Shown here piece by piece: positions 22,701 to 34,239 of a stretch of 64,000 nucleotides of DNA. The position numbers and the translations under genes are program-made. The stretch is taken from assembly GCA_003550325.1 (NCBI GenBank), contig QKWP01000039.1, forward strand, positions 304,281-368,280, given 5' to 3'. This stretch comes from Gigaspora rosea. Taxonomy: Eukaryota; Glomeromycota; Glomeromycetes; Diversisporales; Gigasporaceae. Under the pieces are notes generated by a model. The model did no database searches, was not told where the DNA came from, and was given only the letters and a program-made list of their open reading frames with translations. Within the stretch, counting starts at the first letter, position 1. The number at the start of each line of letters is the position of its first letter.

Positions 22701-25700
22701 TAAACTTTATACTTACTCACTAGTAATTTGAATATAATATAATTAATTAGATATTGTTATTTAATAAAATATTATCTTGATATGCTAATTTTATAAATAA
22801 ACTTTATACTTACTCACTAGTAATTTGAATATAATATAATTAATTAGATATTGTTATTTAATAAAATATTATCTTGATATGCTAATTTTATAAATAAACT
22901 TTATACTTACTCACTAGTAATTTGAATATAATATAATTAATTAGATATTGTTATTTAATAAAATATTATCTTGATATGCTAATTTTATAAATAAACTTTA
23001 TACTTACTCACTAGTAATTTGAATATAATATAATTAATTAGATATTGTTATTTAATAAAATATTATCTTGATATGCTAATTTTATAAATAAACTTTATAC
23101 TTACTCACTAGTAATTTGAATATAATATAATTAATTAGATATTGTTATTTAATAAAATATTATCTTGATATGCTAATTTTATAAATAAACTTTATACTTA
23201 CTTTCTAGTAATTTGAATATAATATAATTAATTAGATATTGTTATTTAATAAAATATTATCTTGATATGCTAATTTTATAAATAAACTTTATACTTACTC
23301 ACTAGTAATTTGAATATAATATAATTAATTAGATATTGTTATTTAATAAATATTATCTTGATATGCTAATTTTATAAATAAACTTATACTTACAAACTAG
23401 TAATTTAATATAATATAAACAATTAAAGTATTGTTATTTAATAAAAAAATTCTCTTAATATGCTTGTTTAAAAATAAATTTTATATTTACTATCTTCTTT
23501 AATTTAAAGTAATTAATTAAAGCATTAGTATTTAATATAAAAAATTATTTTAATACAATTTTACTATCTATTGTTTAGCAAAAAACTCTCTTTAATATGC
23601 TAAAAAATAATTTCTGTATTTACCTTCTATTAATTTAATTTGGTTAAAGTATTATGCTTAATAAAAAATTTTAAATATATTATTTTATAAATAATCTTTA
23701 AATTACCTTTTTCTAAAACTTAGTTATTATTATTAATAAAAATCTACTTTATACTCTAATTTAAAGAATAAGCTTTATATTTACCACCTAAAATTTTTTA
23801 TATTATTTTTTATTAGATTATTATAATAGAAACATTTTCAATATAATAATTTTAAATTAAACTTATACTCACCATCTAAAATTTAATTATTATATAATTT
23901 AATTAAATTATAAAAAAAAATAGTCTTAATATTTATTTGTATATTTATATATAATATTTGAGATATAATTATTAAAGCATTCTCTCAATATTCTGATATT
24001 AGATACTTACAGGCTAATAATTTTTAACACAAATAATCAGAATATTGCTATTTAACTATAAAAATATTATTATAAACTTATTTTAAAAATAAATACTATA
24101 CTTACATACTGATAATAAAATATTATTTAATAATAAATCTTTACTAAATAAATATAAATAAGCTTTATACATACCATCTAATAATTTGTTTTGTATATAG
24201 TTAGCAAAAGAAATTTTTTTATAATTTTATATTAATAATAAACTTTATACTTACAAGCTTAAATATAATTAATCAAAATAATGTTATATAATTAAAAAGA
24301 TTCTTTTAATATTATGATTTTAACAATTCTTTATACTTACATGCTAGTAATTTAAATTATAATAATATTATTTTAATAAAGAATTTTCTTTACATGATTT
24401 TAAAAATAAGCTCACCATCTAATAAATAATAATTTACAATTTAATAAAAAAAAACCTTTAAATATTTTTAAAAAAACAAGCTAATAATTTTATTTAAATG
24501 TAACTAATTATTTAATTAAAAAAAAATACTTAATTAAAAAATAAATTTTATACTTACATCCTAACAATTTGATTGGCATATGTATTATTATTTAATAAAA
24601 GATTCTTTCTTGTCATACTGACTTAGCAATTGATTTTGTAACCTATACTCTATTAATTTGATTAAAGTATAATTAATCAGAGCATTATTTTAACAAAAGT
24701 TCACTTAACTTTTTGATTTTAAAAAAGAACTTATACTCACATACTAATAATTTTATTGGTTCATTTAATAAAAAATTTAAGTTAATTTTAAGAATAAATT
24801 TTATATTTACAAGCTATAAATTATATTAAAAATAAGCCTTTACTTACCATCTAAATATAATTTATTGTCATACTATGATTAAGTAAAATTATTTTAACCT
24901 GTTTTAAAAAGAATATTCATACTTACGAGCTGGTAATTTTATTAACATGTAATAGATAAATAAATATTTTATAAAGAAACTTTCTTTAGATAGTGTTTTA
25001 AAATTAACTTTATATTCACCATCTAATAATTGAAATATGATTATTTTTTTTAAAATAATAAACCATTTTGAAACTATATTAAATAAACTTTATACATACA
25101 AGCTGGTAGTTCATTTAAGCATAATTGACAAAGTATAATTATTTAATAAAAAAACAACTTGATATGTGATTTTAAAATGAACATTATATGCTTTATACTA
25201 ACATGCTAGTAATTTAGTTGATATAGAATTAATTAAAATAGTAAAATTTAATAAAAAATGTCTTAACATGTGAAATTTAAAATGAAGCAAAAAGGCTTTA
25301 TACTTACATGCTGGTAATTTATTAATTAGAGTATTATAATTTAATAAAGAAATCCTGCTGACATGCTATTTAAAAATTGACACAATACTCACACCCTGAT
25401 AATTGGGATTAACTAGCATGTTATTAATTAAGAAATCTTCTTGACATGCTAATTTTAAATACTCACACCCTGGTAATTTGATTGCATATAATTGATTGGA
25501 GAAAGATTATTATAAGAAATCTTCATAGTATTCGGCCATAAAAATTAACTTTATGCTCACATCCTGGCAATTTGATTAGAACATAATAGATTGGTGTATT
25601 ATTATTATTATTAGAAATCTTGACATGTTGATTTGAAAAGTAAACTCTACTCACACCCAATTACTATGATTAGAGCACAATAGATCGAGTGTTATAGTTT

Positions 25701-25780
25701 AATAAAGAAACCCTTATAACATGCTAATTTTAAAAATAAACATTATACCCACTCTCTAGTAAATTGATTAGAAAATTGAT
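19740..25780 (-). repeat. Tandem intron-like array with 3-nt micro-exon signature (about 66 units)
   Basis: The region consists of tandem units of about 50-140 bp. On the minus strand nearly every unit contains A(C/T)(T/C)AG, then three variable bases, then GTRAGTATAAAG. On the plus strand this reads (C/T)TTATACTTAC, NNN, CTAGTAATTT. A CTAAT branch-like site lies about 28 bases before the AG. Examples of the triplet are AGA, GGT, GAT, CAT, CTT, ATG, TAT, CCT, GTG, TGA and AAA. Units near 20588 and 23712 have six bases, and one near 24640 appears to have seven. Spacing matches the introns of the neighbouring channel gene (66-82 nt) and never drops below about 48. The simplest reading is a minus-strand gene whose introns are separated by single-codon exons, converging on the channel gene. 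Terminal exons were not identified. The alternative is a satellite that happens to contain splice-like sequence. Confidence 0.7.
21500..23345 (-). repeat. Homogenised 97-bp core of the array
   Basis: From 21552 to 23104 the signature recurs every 97 bp exactly (17 units) with the triplet TGA on the minus strand and essentially identical sequence. The next units at 23201 (AAA) and 23298 (TGA) keep the spacing. Such homogeneity implies recent amplification by unequal exchange or replication slippage, and copy number in the real genome could be larger than assembled. Confidence 0.85.
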
Positions 25781-25797
25781 TATTATTTAATAAAAAA

Positions 25798-25945
25798 ATT
25801 CTTGGTCAGAGATGCCAACGACCACAACTACCTCATGAAAAAAATTTCTTGGTCAGGGATGTCAACGATCACAACTACCCCATGAAAAAATTTTCTCAGT
25901 CAGGGATGCCAACGATCACAATTACCCATGAAAAAATTCGTCGAT
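25798..25945. repeat. Three tandem 47-bp repeats at the array edge
   Basis: A 47-bp unit containing GGTCAG(A/G)GATG(C/T)CAACGA and ACCCCATGAAAAAA-type sequence occurs three times with few differences. It lies just upstream (in minus-strand sense) of the intron-like array. Each unit also has a GTAGTT or GTAATT following CATG on the minus strand, which could serve as a donor, but this is speculative. Confidence 0.6.
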
Positions 25946-27660
25946 ACTACAGAACTTCATAATAATGCTTAGAAACCAGTTCCCAAAATATAAACTAAAT
26001 TATTAAGCTTTTCTTGGAAATTGAATAATCCCAAAGCTGTTCTTACTGACTTCCATAGTCATAACTAATACCAGTTTTTTTGACTGACTGCTTGGTGATA
26101 ATGATATAAATTATCTGATCGATAAAATATGATGACTTACATTTTTAATCCTTTATTTTCAGACAACATTTGTTAATTAAATTCCACGGACTATGATTTG
26201 CCAAAATTTATTCAATAAATATACTAAAGCGCTTCTGAATAAAAACTTCGTAATAATTTCAATCGTACTACATATGACAAATTCGTGTTGCAAACAGCTT
26301 GTGCACTAGCGTTAAGATTATAGTTGTTAGACGAAACCTTTTTTGCTTGATGCCGAAAGTCAAAACCTGAGCTCTAAATGACGAAACCTCTGCTGAAAGT
26401 TGAAACCTCAAATTCTTCTGACAAAAGTCGAAACCCTCAAATCCACCTGACGAAATTTGAAACCCAAAAATTAATTGACGAAACCTTTACACTCCTGCTA
26501 AAAAAAAAAAAAAAAAAAAAAGCAAAATTACTAGAAAAAATCTGTTATTACCGAAACTCTTAACAAATTCTGGTGCTTCTGCTAAAAAATCAATGAAAAT
26601 ATATTTTTCAGCAAAGCCAAGCTGTTAATAAATATAAATCCTATAAATTCTATATTTAAATAAAAAACAATGATTCATTATAGAGGCTTTCTTTTATATT
26701 TAATGTGAAGCTGTTTATTGGCGTTTATTGGCTTGACGTGGCTTTGTATATTTAGTTTTTAAAAGCAGAAATTATAAATGGGTAAATAAGCCATTAACAT
26801 CTCTCGAATATTTAAATAAATATAAATATAGACGTATTATGATAAATTTAGTTCAAAAAATTTTCTCTAAAAAATTATAAGACACAGCAATAAATTTATC
26901 ATAATTCAAATTAATAACTCTAAAATTTGTATATTTATGTTTATTGGCTTGACCTGGCTTGTATATAATTAAATAAGAGCTAAATTTGTTAAAATTTTGG
27001 GTATAAAAATTAATAAAAAATCAAGATTAAACTTAAAAATCCTAAAAAATTAATATATTAAAATATGTCTTTTTATAATAGTTGATTTAATAAGATAATT
27101 ATTGAGAAATTAATCTTTAAATTATTTTAAAATATATTATAAAAAATTATTTGTGAAACTATAACTCATAATACTAAACTTCTAAACTATAAATATACTA
27201 ACTTTTAAAAACTAAAATTTGTAGTACAAATTTTTTAAAGAAACAAAATATAATAGAAAATTGTGACACCAGCAAAATTTCCTAATTTTTTATTTATTGA
27301 CTAATCTGACCAATAATTCATCGGCGATGAATTATAATTTATCGCGGCGTATATATTCACTTAAGGACTAACAATATCAAATTTATAATAAAGATGGGAA
27401 TATTCAGTATCGTAATACGCTTTCATTCTTTGGTCCTGTACCCATACTACCTATATAATTTTATTGTGACTTTAGATGTATTGTGTCTTTAAATCGATAT
27501 TTTAATCAAAATTTTAATATTAATATATTTTACCTCCAATAAAATTATATGTAAGGCATTGAATTGATTTTATAAAATTTCATTAAATATCAATTTATTT
27601 ACAATTTATTCACTAAAACAATACAATTATAAATTTTTTTAAAAATAAAATGTGAATAAA
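25946..27660. other. Intergenic stretch with short repeats and an A22 run
   Basis: At 26325-26490 the motif GACGAAACC / TGAAAGT(C/T)GAAACC recurs about seven times, giving a spurious plus-strand frame. A run of 22 adenines lies at 26500-26521. TTTATTGGCTTGAC(G/C)TGGCTT occurs twice (near 26728 and 26941). No gene is seen. Confidence 0.4.
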
Positions 27661-27668
27661 ATTTAATC

Positions 27669-27917
27669 ATGTTTCAAAATTCTAACACTAATGTCTCTAG
27701 TAAAATAGATCAATTAGAAGATGGCTCATTTATTAAAAATCAATTTAGAAACACTTATATGTCTAATGAATCAATTAGAATATTTAAGAAAAGTGGCTCA
27801 TTTATCAAAAATCAATTTAGAAACACCTTTATTTCCAAAAGATTGAATAGAAGAAAGAAATGGTTTAATAATGTTACCAAAAGAATGTATAGTCCAGGAA
27901 GTGAAATATTTTATTAA
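27669..27917 (+). CDS. Hypothetical small protein with an internal duplication
   Basis: An 82-residue frame. GSFIKNQFRNT occurs twice (around residues 19 and 45), reflecting a 60-70 bp direct duplication in the DNA. Unknown family. It overlaps the next frame (27871-28116) in a different phase. The two may be parts of one gene broken by a frameshift, because the second continues with charged, coiled-coil-like sequence. Confidence 0.35.
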   Translation: MFQNSNTNVSSKIDQLEDGSFIKNQFRNTYMSNESIRIFKKSGSFIKNQFRNTFISKRLNRRKKWFNNVTKRMYSPGSEIFY

Positions 27918-28116
27918 AACTAGAATAAAGAAAGCAATTTCAAAAGAATCACTTCAAATAAAAATAATAAAGAATCGAATGAACAATATACTTCAATTAG
28001 ATGATGAGCTAAAAATAATCAAAGAATTAGAAGAAATAATCTATGAAATAGATCACAAAAAACTAAATCTAAATTATCAATTAATGTGTTATGCAAGAAA
28101 ATTAAAGTGTTGTTAA
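27871..28116 (+). CDS. Hypothetical small charged protein, 81 residues
   Basis: Starts MLPKECIVQEVKYFIKTRIK and continues with a helical, coiled-coil-like stretch (MNNILQLDDELKIIKELEEI), ending KLKCC. Not recognised. It overlaps the preceding frame by 47 bases, so a single ancestral gene with a frameshift is possible. Confidence 0.35.
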   Translation: MLPKECIVQEVKYFIKTRIKKAISKESLQIKIIKNRMNNILQLDDELKIIKELEEIIYEIDHKKLNLNYQLMCYARKLKCC

Positions 28117-28654
28117 AGACATTAGTGTTTTCTTCTTGATTTTCTTCTTGTTGTTGTCATAACTGTATTGACTAATTGAAAAATTTATGATAATTAAATC
28201 AGTAACAGCGGATATTTATATAATATTAAAAATTTTTATTTAAAATTTTCTTTAATGGTGCAATTTATAGCACAACATTGGGTTTTAATTAAGATATTTC
28301 AAATACAAGGAAAGTATTTTATTAGTTAAAGATAGTATTTCTTGTGCTAAAAAACTCTAATAAAGTTTTTTTTCAATCTCCTTGGGATTTTTCACTTTAG
28401 TTTTCACAATAAAATTTCATATTGAATTCCCATAAATGTTATTTTTAAGAAAATTAAACAATTACTACATTTTTGAGGAAAAAAGGTTATATTAGTTCTT
28501 CATCTGATTTAAAATTTTCAATCAGTATTTCTTTATAAAAAACTATATCAAGGTTATAAGTCATAAAAATTGACCTCTGTTATCAGCTCATCTAATATTA
28601 AAATAAATTGTGATAAAAAGTGAATTAACATTTACATAAAAATTTAAAATACAA
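28117..28654. other. AT-rich intergenic stretch
   Basis: No feature seen beyond short direct repeats such as TTTTCTTCTTG twice near 28130-28150. Confidence 0.25.
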
Positions 28655-28885
28655 TCATAGAATCCGAAACATATTCTCAATTGCGCTCAATTCTAAACTA
28701 TTATGCCATACATGTATTGTATGATTTTTCAAACCTGACTGTAATATGCACTTTGACTTCGCAGTACATCCTGCATAATCAACATACTTTTCCAAGATTA
28801 AGTCTTGTAAACTAGGTAAATGTAACTCTTCGCCTTCACGTGGAGATTTTGGCATGTTTTTCAATCTGTTATGTAACTCAATCAC
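28655..28885 (-). pseudogene. Gene remnant, about 76 codons, no ATG
   Basis: The open frame has convincing protein-like sequence (MPKSPREGEELHLPSLQDLI, then CTAKSKCILQSG, HTIHVWHNSLELSAIENMF) but opens with GTG. Another stop (TGA) lies seven codons upstream in frame. It is probably the terminal piece of a larger gene whose 5' part is lost or lies in an unrecognised exon. Family not recognised. Confidence 0.4.
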
Positions 28886-29833
28886 AATTCCGCCGAATTG
28901 TCATCCGGGTTAATGACAAAAAAAACTAGTAATGAATAACAATTTCTCTGTCAAACTCCAAAATTCTTTATTTTGATCAGTTATTTCAGGTTTCTCAGAA
29001 ACGATCATGGATAGACAATCATTTACTATTGTGAACTTGATTTGATTAATATTGTTTGACTAGTTTACTTTTTAATTAGTTTTTTATTCATTTTATCTCT
29101 GTAAAACTCTATATCATCTCTTATATTTCTTTGAGAAACATTATCTCTGTAAAACTTGATATCATCTCTGATATTTTCTGAAGTATTTGTCTGAGAATCA
29201 TTTAATGTGGGCATTGCATATATTAATTAATTTGATATTGGGCGCTGATAATCTGAATATGTAGAATCTGAATTATATAAAATAATGCGAACATCAAAAA
29301 GGTTAAAATCAAGATAATTGTAAAAGTAATTCTCAACAATAAAAAAATAAAAGAAATGCTAGCTTTAAACTGTTTTTAAATGACATTCTGTAATTTTTCA
29401 GTAATTTTTGAAAGCTAGATTTTACACTTTTAATAGCATTTTTCCTGTTCAAATAAGAAAATGATTAATTCAATTTTGTTTTAATTTATGCTCTTTACCG
29501 CGGCTATACGTATCACCTATTTACAAACCATTAAAAAGAAACTCCGTGTTGTATATTATGTACAGTATATAATGCTGATCTGTTACAATTATACCTGCTA
29601 TTGCAAGGCTTTTTGTTGATTTTCTCATAAAAGAGTTGCTCAAATAAGGAGATCCTAAATTATGAAATTTATGTTATCTTCACTGCGGTTATTCATTAAC
29701 CTTAATTTACGTATATAATGCTAATCTGTTATACCTGCTATTGCAAAGGCTTTTTGTTGATTTTCTCATGTTATCTTCGCCACAGTTATTCGTTAACCTT
29801 AATTTACAAAGCTTCAAAATGAAACTCTGAGTT
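28886..29833. other. Intergenic stretch with diverged tandem repeats
   Basis: CTGTAAAACT(C/T)(T/G)ATATCATCTCT occurs twice near 29100-29170. From about 29440 onwards units containing ATAATGCT(G/A)ATCTGTTA, GCAA(G)GGCTTTTTGTTGATTT, and AAATAAGGAGAT recur with drift and continue into the duplicated block. No gene is supported. Confidence 0.4.
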
Positions 29834-31890
29834 ATGTATGATATACATTTTAATGATACAGTATAGTGCTGATCTGTTACGTAATTATACGCGAGAAAAG
29901 GTTGTTCGCTATTCAAAAAGCTTTGTTTGATTAATTTTATCGTATTCAAATAAGGAGATAATTAATTCATATTTATGTTATATTTAGCCGTGATGAAAAT
30001 AACAGTTCAAGAGAAATTTACATTATTTAAAATTAAATATATTCTGTTATTTTAAAAATTTTTATTAAAGTAAAAAAAAAATTTGTCCCTCGGTTATTCA
30101 TATTACATAATTCTATATTCCTAATAAGGAAATAATTAATTCATATTTGTTTTAATTTATGTTATCTTTTCTGCGGTTATTTATATTACCTTATCTTTAC
30201 AAAATCTTCAAAATGAAACTCCGAGTTATGTACAGTATATTTTATGATAGCAGCAATATAAATTATAACATTAATCTGTTACGCGAAATGATTATGTTTG
30301 AATATATATATTTTATTGGACTGCAAAAATTTATAAAAACTAAAAATTCTAATCATCAAAAAATTAAGAATTTTAAAAATGGATAATGAAAAAATTCGTC
30401 AGGAAAAATTACATTTTAGAGATATGAAAAAACGACTCTTGGAATTTTGTAATCATTTTAGAGATGTAAAAAAAAAACTCTTGGAATTTTGTACTTAAAA
30501 TAAATTTCTGATTTTAATATTTATTATAGTTATTATTGAATTAATTATAATTATTGTAATTTGGCTGTTAAAGTATATTTTTCTTTCTCCGATTGATTCA
30601 TAGAAGCTTAAACTGATTTTATCAATTTTTTATAGGGTCAAACAGTTGCAGCATTCGTATTTGTATACAGAGCCTTTCGAGCCAGTTGTGCATGGAACTT
30701 TTGGGATTGACCAATCTAAAACTTTGGATATGTTTATAATACAAGAATATTCAATACAGATTATAAGAGATTTTTTTGATGAAATAACTGTTGGAAGTCG
30801 TGGGTTCGGTCATCCAGATCATGATGGGTCTGTGCTATATTAACAATAATTTTATAAAATAGCCTCAATTTATTCAATTTATTCGACTTGGATTGATTTG
30901 TTTACACTGTGTTTTCTTTCGAATAGAATTTATGGTTATGATAATTGTTCGAACATCTGTTTTGATATTTTTTAAAATGTTCACACAGTGCTTTCTTTCG
31001 AATTGAATTTATGGTAAATTGATCTTTTTTAAAATAGGTTTTAATTTATTGAACAATAAATATCTGTCGATATTTTTGATATTTTTGACAATAGATAAAT
31101 ATTTTTGCAAAATTAAATCATTATTATTCCCGTCCCTGCTCAATGCTAATTCTGGTCAAAATCAGGCTTTGATTTTACCAATTATATGATTGCGATTTTC
31201 AAAATATTAGTTCAAGAGAAATTTACATTATTTAAAATTAAATCTGTTCTGTTATTTTAAAAATTTTTTAAAGTGATAAAAAATTTGTCTCATCTTTGTC
31301 TCGGTTATTCATATTACATAATCTTATATTTCTAATAAGGAGATAATTAATTCTTATTTGTTTTAATTTATATTAACTTTGCTGTGGTCAATGTAATTCA
31401 TCTTAATATTTATCGGATATCTAAAAGTGTGAATATTGGTTTGTTTAATGCAGGCAGAAAGTGAACGAGATTCTTTCATATTTCTTGTGACTCAATGAAT
31501 GTTACTCAAATTGAGATTAAAATTTATGCAAACTTGGTTTCACAACATAAATATTTAATCTTTTTTTAACATAAGATTGTCACAAATTGCAGAATTGATA
31601 GCTCTACTAAATATCGCTTTTTTCAAAGTATCATATTTTAAATATTATTCTTTTATTTTATTATTATTTTTTTTTAACCATTAAATTATGTCCGAAACAA
31701 AGAAAAAAAAACTGACTATATCGGAAAAATTCAAAACAATGAAAAATTTCCTCCTTCCATTGCTCCAGTGATAAGTATTACCGGATTTAATGCAGAAGAG
31801 TGGAAAATTTATAATGAAAATATTCTTGAAAGAAAAAGGCAAACTAAGATCGACCTAGACTGGGCTGAGGTTTATAGTAAATTTATTATG
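29834..31890. repeat. Copy 1 of a 2,057-bp direct duplication (probable contig overlap)
   Basis: Appears identical, wherever compared, to 31892-33948 (constant offset 2,058). It ends immediately before the single ambiguous base at 31891. This is the expected appearance of two contigs whose overlapping ends were joined by a one-base gap instead of being merged. Confidence 0.85.
30636..30843 (+). pseudogene. Orphan terminal exon (copy 1)
   Basis: Preceded by a good 3' splice site (TTTTTTATAG at 30635), the frame VKQLQHSYLYTEPFEPVVHG continues through GTFGIDQSKTLDMF to a TAA at 30843, 68 codons. The sequence is protein-like, but no upstream exon or ATG was found. The family is not recognised. 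It is repeated at 32694-32901 as part of the 2-kb duplication. Confidence 0.4.
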
Positions 31891-31891
31891 N
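31891..31891. other. Ambiguous base N marking a sequence join
   Basis: The only N in the window. The sequence to its right restarts at the point corresponding to 29834, so it marks an assembly join, not biology. Confidence 0.9.
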
Positions 31892-33948
31892 ATGTATGAT
31901 ATACATTTTAATGATACAGTATAGTGCTGATCTGTTACGTAATTATACGCGAGAAAAGGTTGTTCGCTATTCAAAAAGCTTTGTTTGATTAATTTTATCG
32001 TATTCAAATAAGGAGATAATTAATTCATATTTATGTTATATTTAGCCGTGATGAAAATAACAGTTCAAGAGAAATTTACATTATTTAAAATTAAATATAT
32101 TCTGTTATTTTAAAAATTTTTATTAAAGTAAAAAAAAAATTTGTCCCTCGGTTATTCATATTACATAATTCTATATTCCTAATAAGGAAATAATTAATTC
32201 ATATTTGTTTTAATTTATGTTATCTTTTCTGCGGTTATTTATATTACCTTATCTTTACAAAATCTTCAAAATGAAACTCCGAGTTATGTACAGTATATTT
32301 TATGATAGCAGCAATATAAATTATAACATTAATCTGTTACGCGAAATGATTATGTTTGAATATATATATTTTATTGGACTGCAAAAATTTATAAAAACTA
32401 AAAATTCTAATCATCAAAAAATTAAGAATTTTAAAAATGGATAATGAAAAAATTCGTCAGGAAAAATTACATTTTAGAGATATGAAAAAACGACTCTTGG
32501 AATTTTGTAATCATTTTAGAGATGTAAAAAAAAAACTCTTGGAATTTTGTACTTAAAATAAATTTCTGATTTTAATATTTATTATAGTTATTATTGAATT
32601 AATTATAATTATTGTAATTTGGCTGTTAAAGTATATTTTTCTTTCTCCGATTGATTCATAGAAGCTTAAACTGATTTTATCAATTTTTTATAGGGTCAAA
32701 CAGTTGCAGCATTCGTATTTGTATACAGAGCCTTTCGAGCCAGTTGTGCATGGAACTTTTGGGATTGACCAATCTAAAACTTTGGATATGTTTATAATAC
32801 AAGAATATTCAATACAGATTATAAGAGATTTTTTTGATGAAATAACTGTTGGAAGTCGTGGGTTCGGTCATCCAGATCATGATGGGTCTGTGCTATATTA
32901 ACAATAATTTTATAAAATAGCCTCAATTTATTCAATTTATTCGACTTGGATTGATTTGTTTACACTGTGTTTTCTTTCGAATAGAATTTATGGTTATGAT
33001 AATTGTTCGAACATCTGTTTTGATATTTTTTAAAATGTTCACACAGTGCTTTCTTTCGAATTGAATTTATGGTAAATTGATCTTTTTTAAAATAGGTTTT
33101 AATTTATTGAACAATAAATATCTGTCGATATTTTTGATATTTTTGACAATAGATAAATATTTTTGCAAAATTAAATCATTATTATTCCCGTCCCTGCTCA
33201 ATGCTAATTCTGGTCAAAATCAGGCTTTGATTTTACCAATTATATGATTGCGATTTTCAAAATATTAGTTCAAGAGAAATTTACATTATTTAAAATTAAA
33301 TCTGTTCTGTTATTTTAAAAATTTTTTAAAGTGATAAAAAATTTGTCTCATCTTTGTCTCGGTTATTCATATTACATAATCTTATATTTCTAATAAGGAG
33401 ATAATTAATTCTTATTTGTTTTAATTTATATTAACTTTGCTGTGGTCAATGTAATTCATCTTAATATTTATCGGATATCTAAAAGTGTGAATATTGGTTT
33501 GTTTAATGCAGGCAGAAAGTGAACGAGATTCTTTCATATTTCTTGTGACTCAATGAATGTTACTCAAATTGAGATTAAAATTTATGCAAACTTGGTTTCA
33601 CAACATAAATATTTAATCTTTTTTTAACATAAGATTGTCACAAATTGCAGAATTGATAGCTCTACTAAATATCGCTTTTTTCAAAGTATCATATTTTAAA
33701 TATTATTCTTTTATTTTATTATTATTTTTTTTTAACCATTAAATTATGTCCGAAACAAAGAAAAAAAAACTGACTATATCGGAAAAATTCAAAACAATGA
33801 AAAATTTCCTCCTTCCATTGCTCCAGTGATAAGTATTACCGGATTTAATGCAGAAGAGTGGAAAATTTATAATGAAAATATTCTTGAAAGAAAAAGGCAA
33901 ACTAAGATCGACCTAGACTGGGCTGAGGTTTATAGTAAATTTATTATG
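31892..33948. repeat. Copy 2 of the 2,057-bp direct duplication
   Basis: Appears identical to 29834-31890. Beyond 33948 the sequence continues into the remainder of the gene at 33746-34239, which copy 1 truncates at 31890. Copy 2 is therefore the end that continues into unique sequence. Confidence 0.85.
32694..32901 (+). pseudogene. Orphan terminal exon (copy 2)
   Basis: Identical to the exon-like frame at 30636-30843, with the same upstream TTTTTTATAG acceptor. If the duplication is an assembly overlap there is only one such exon in the genome. Confidence 0.4.
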
Positions 33949-34239
33949 TTTAAGTCAATTTATGATTCTATCAAAACACAAACGTTTGTAGCTAAAAATC
34001 TAAAGATTAAAGAAATCAATAAAATGATCAAACAAGCAATTCCTGAATCAATGTTCTCAGAAATATCAAAATTGAGAAAAATTTATGAATTTACTGTGAT
34101 TGTTTTAGAAAATGAAAATATTAATTTAGAAAATTTTCTTGTAAAAATACAAGATTTAAACATTACTTTAAATTTTCTTCAGGAAATTAATAGAGATGAC
34201 TTCTTGACTTTACTTACCGCTATCATTGAAAAAAAATAA
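33746..34239 (+). CDS. Hypothetical protein, about 164 residues, one frameshift
   Basis: ATG at 33746 opens MSETKKKKLTISEKFK, then a one-base deficit in an A run near 33793 shifts the frame. After the shift the sequence reads NNEKFPPSIAPVISITGFNA and continues to KK* at 34239. The body is helix-prone (EEWKIYNENILERKRQTKID) without a membrane segment. Not recognised. A 5' part of the same gene is duplicated at 31688-31890 and cut at the contig join, and both copies share the shift. It may be a real frameshift or a homopolymer error inherited by both contigs. Confidence 0.5.

Noticed and set aside
21500-23345. CRISPR-like array
   Set aside because: Units are contiguous 97-bp near-identical repeats without distinct spacers, in a eukaryotic-type genome; there are no cas-like genes.
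26378-26563. Plus-strand ORF with poly-lysine
   Set aside because: Created by GACGAAACC repeats and an A22 run; no coding character.
30159-30386. 75-residue ORF MLSFLRLFILPYLYK...
   Set aside because: Lies in a diverged tandem repeat (AAATAAGGAGAT units) and is duplicated only because of the contig overlap.
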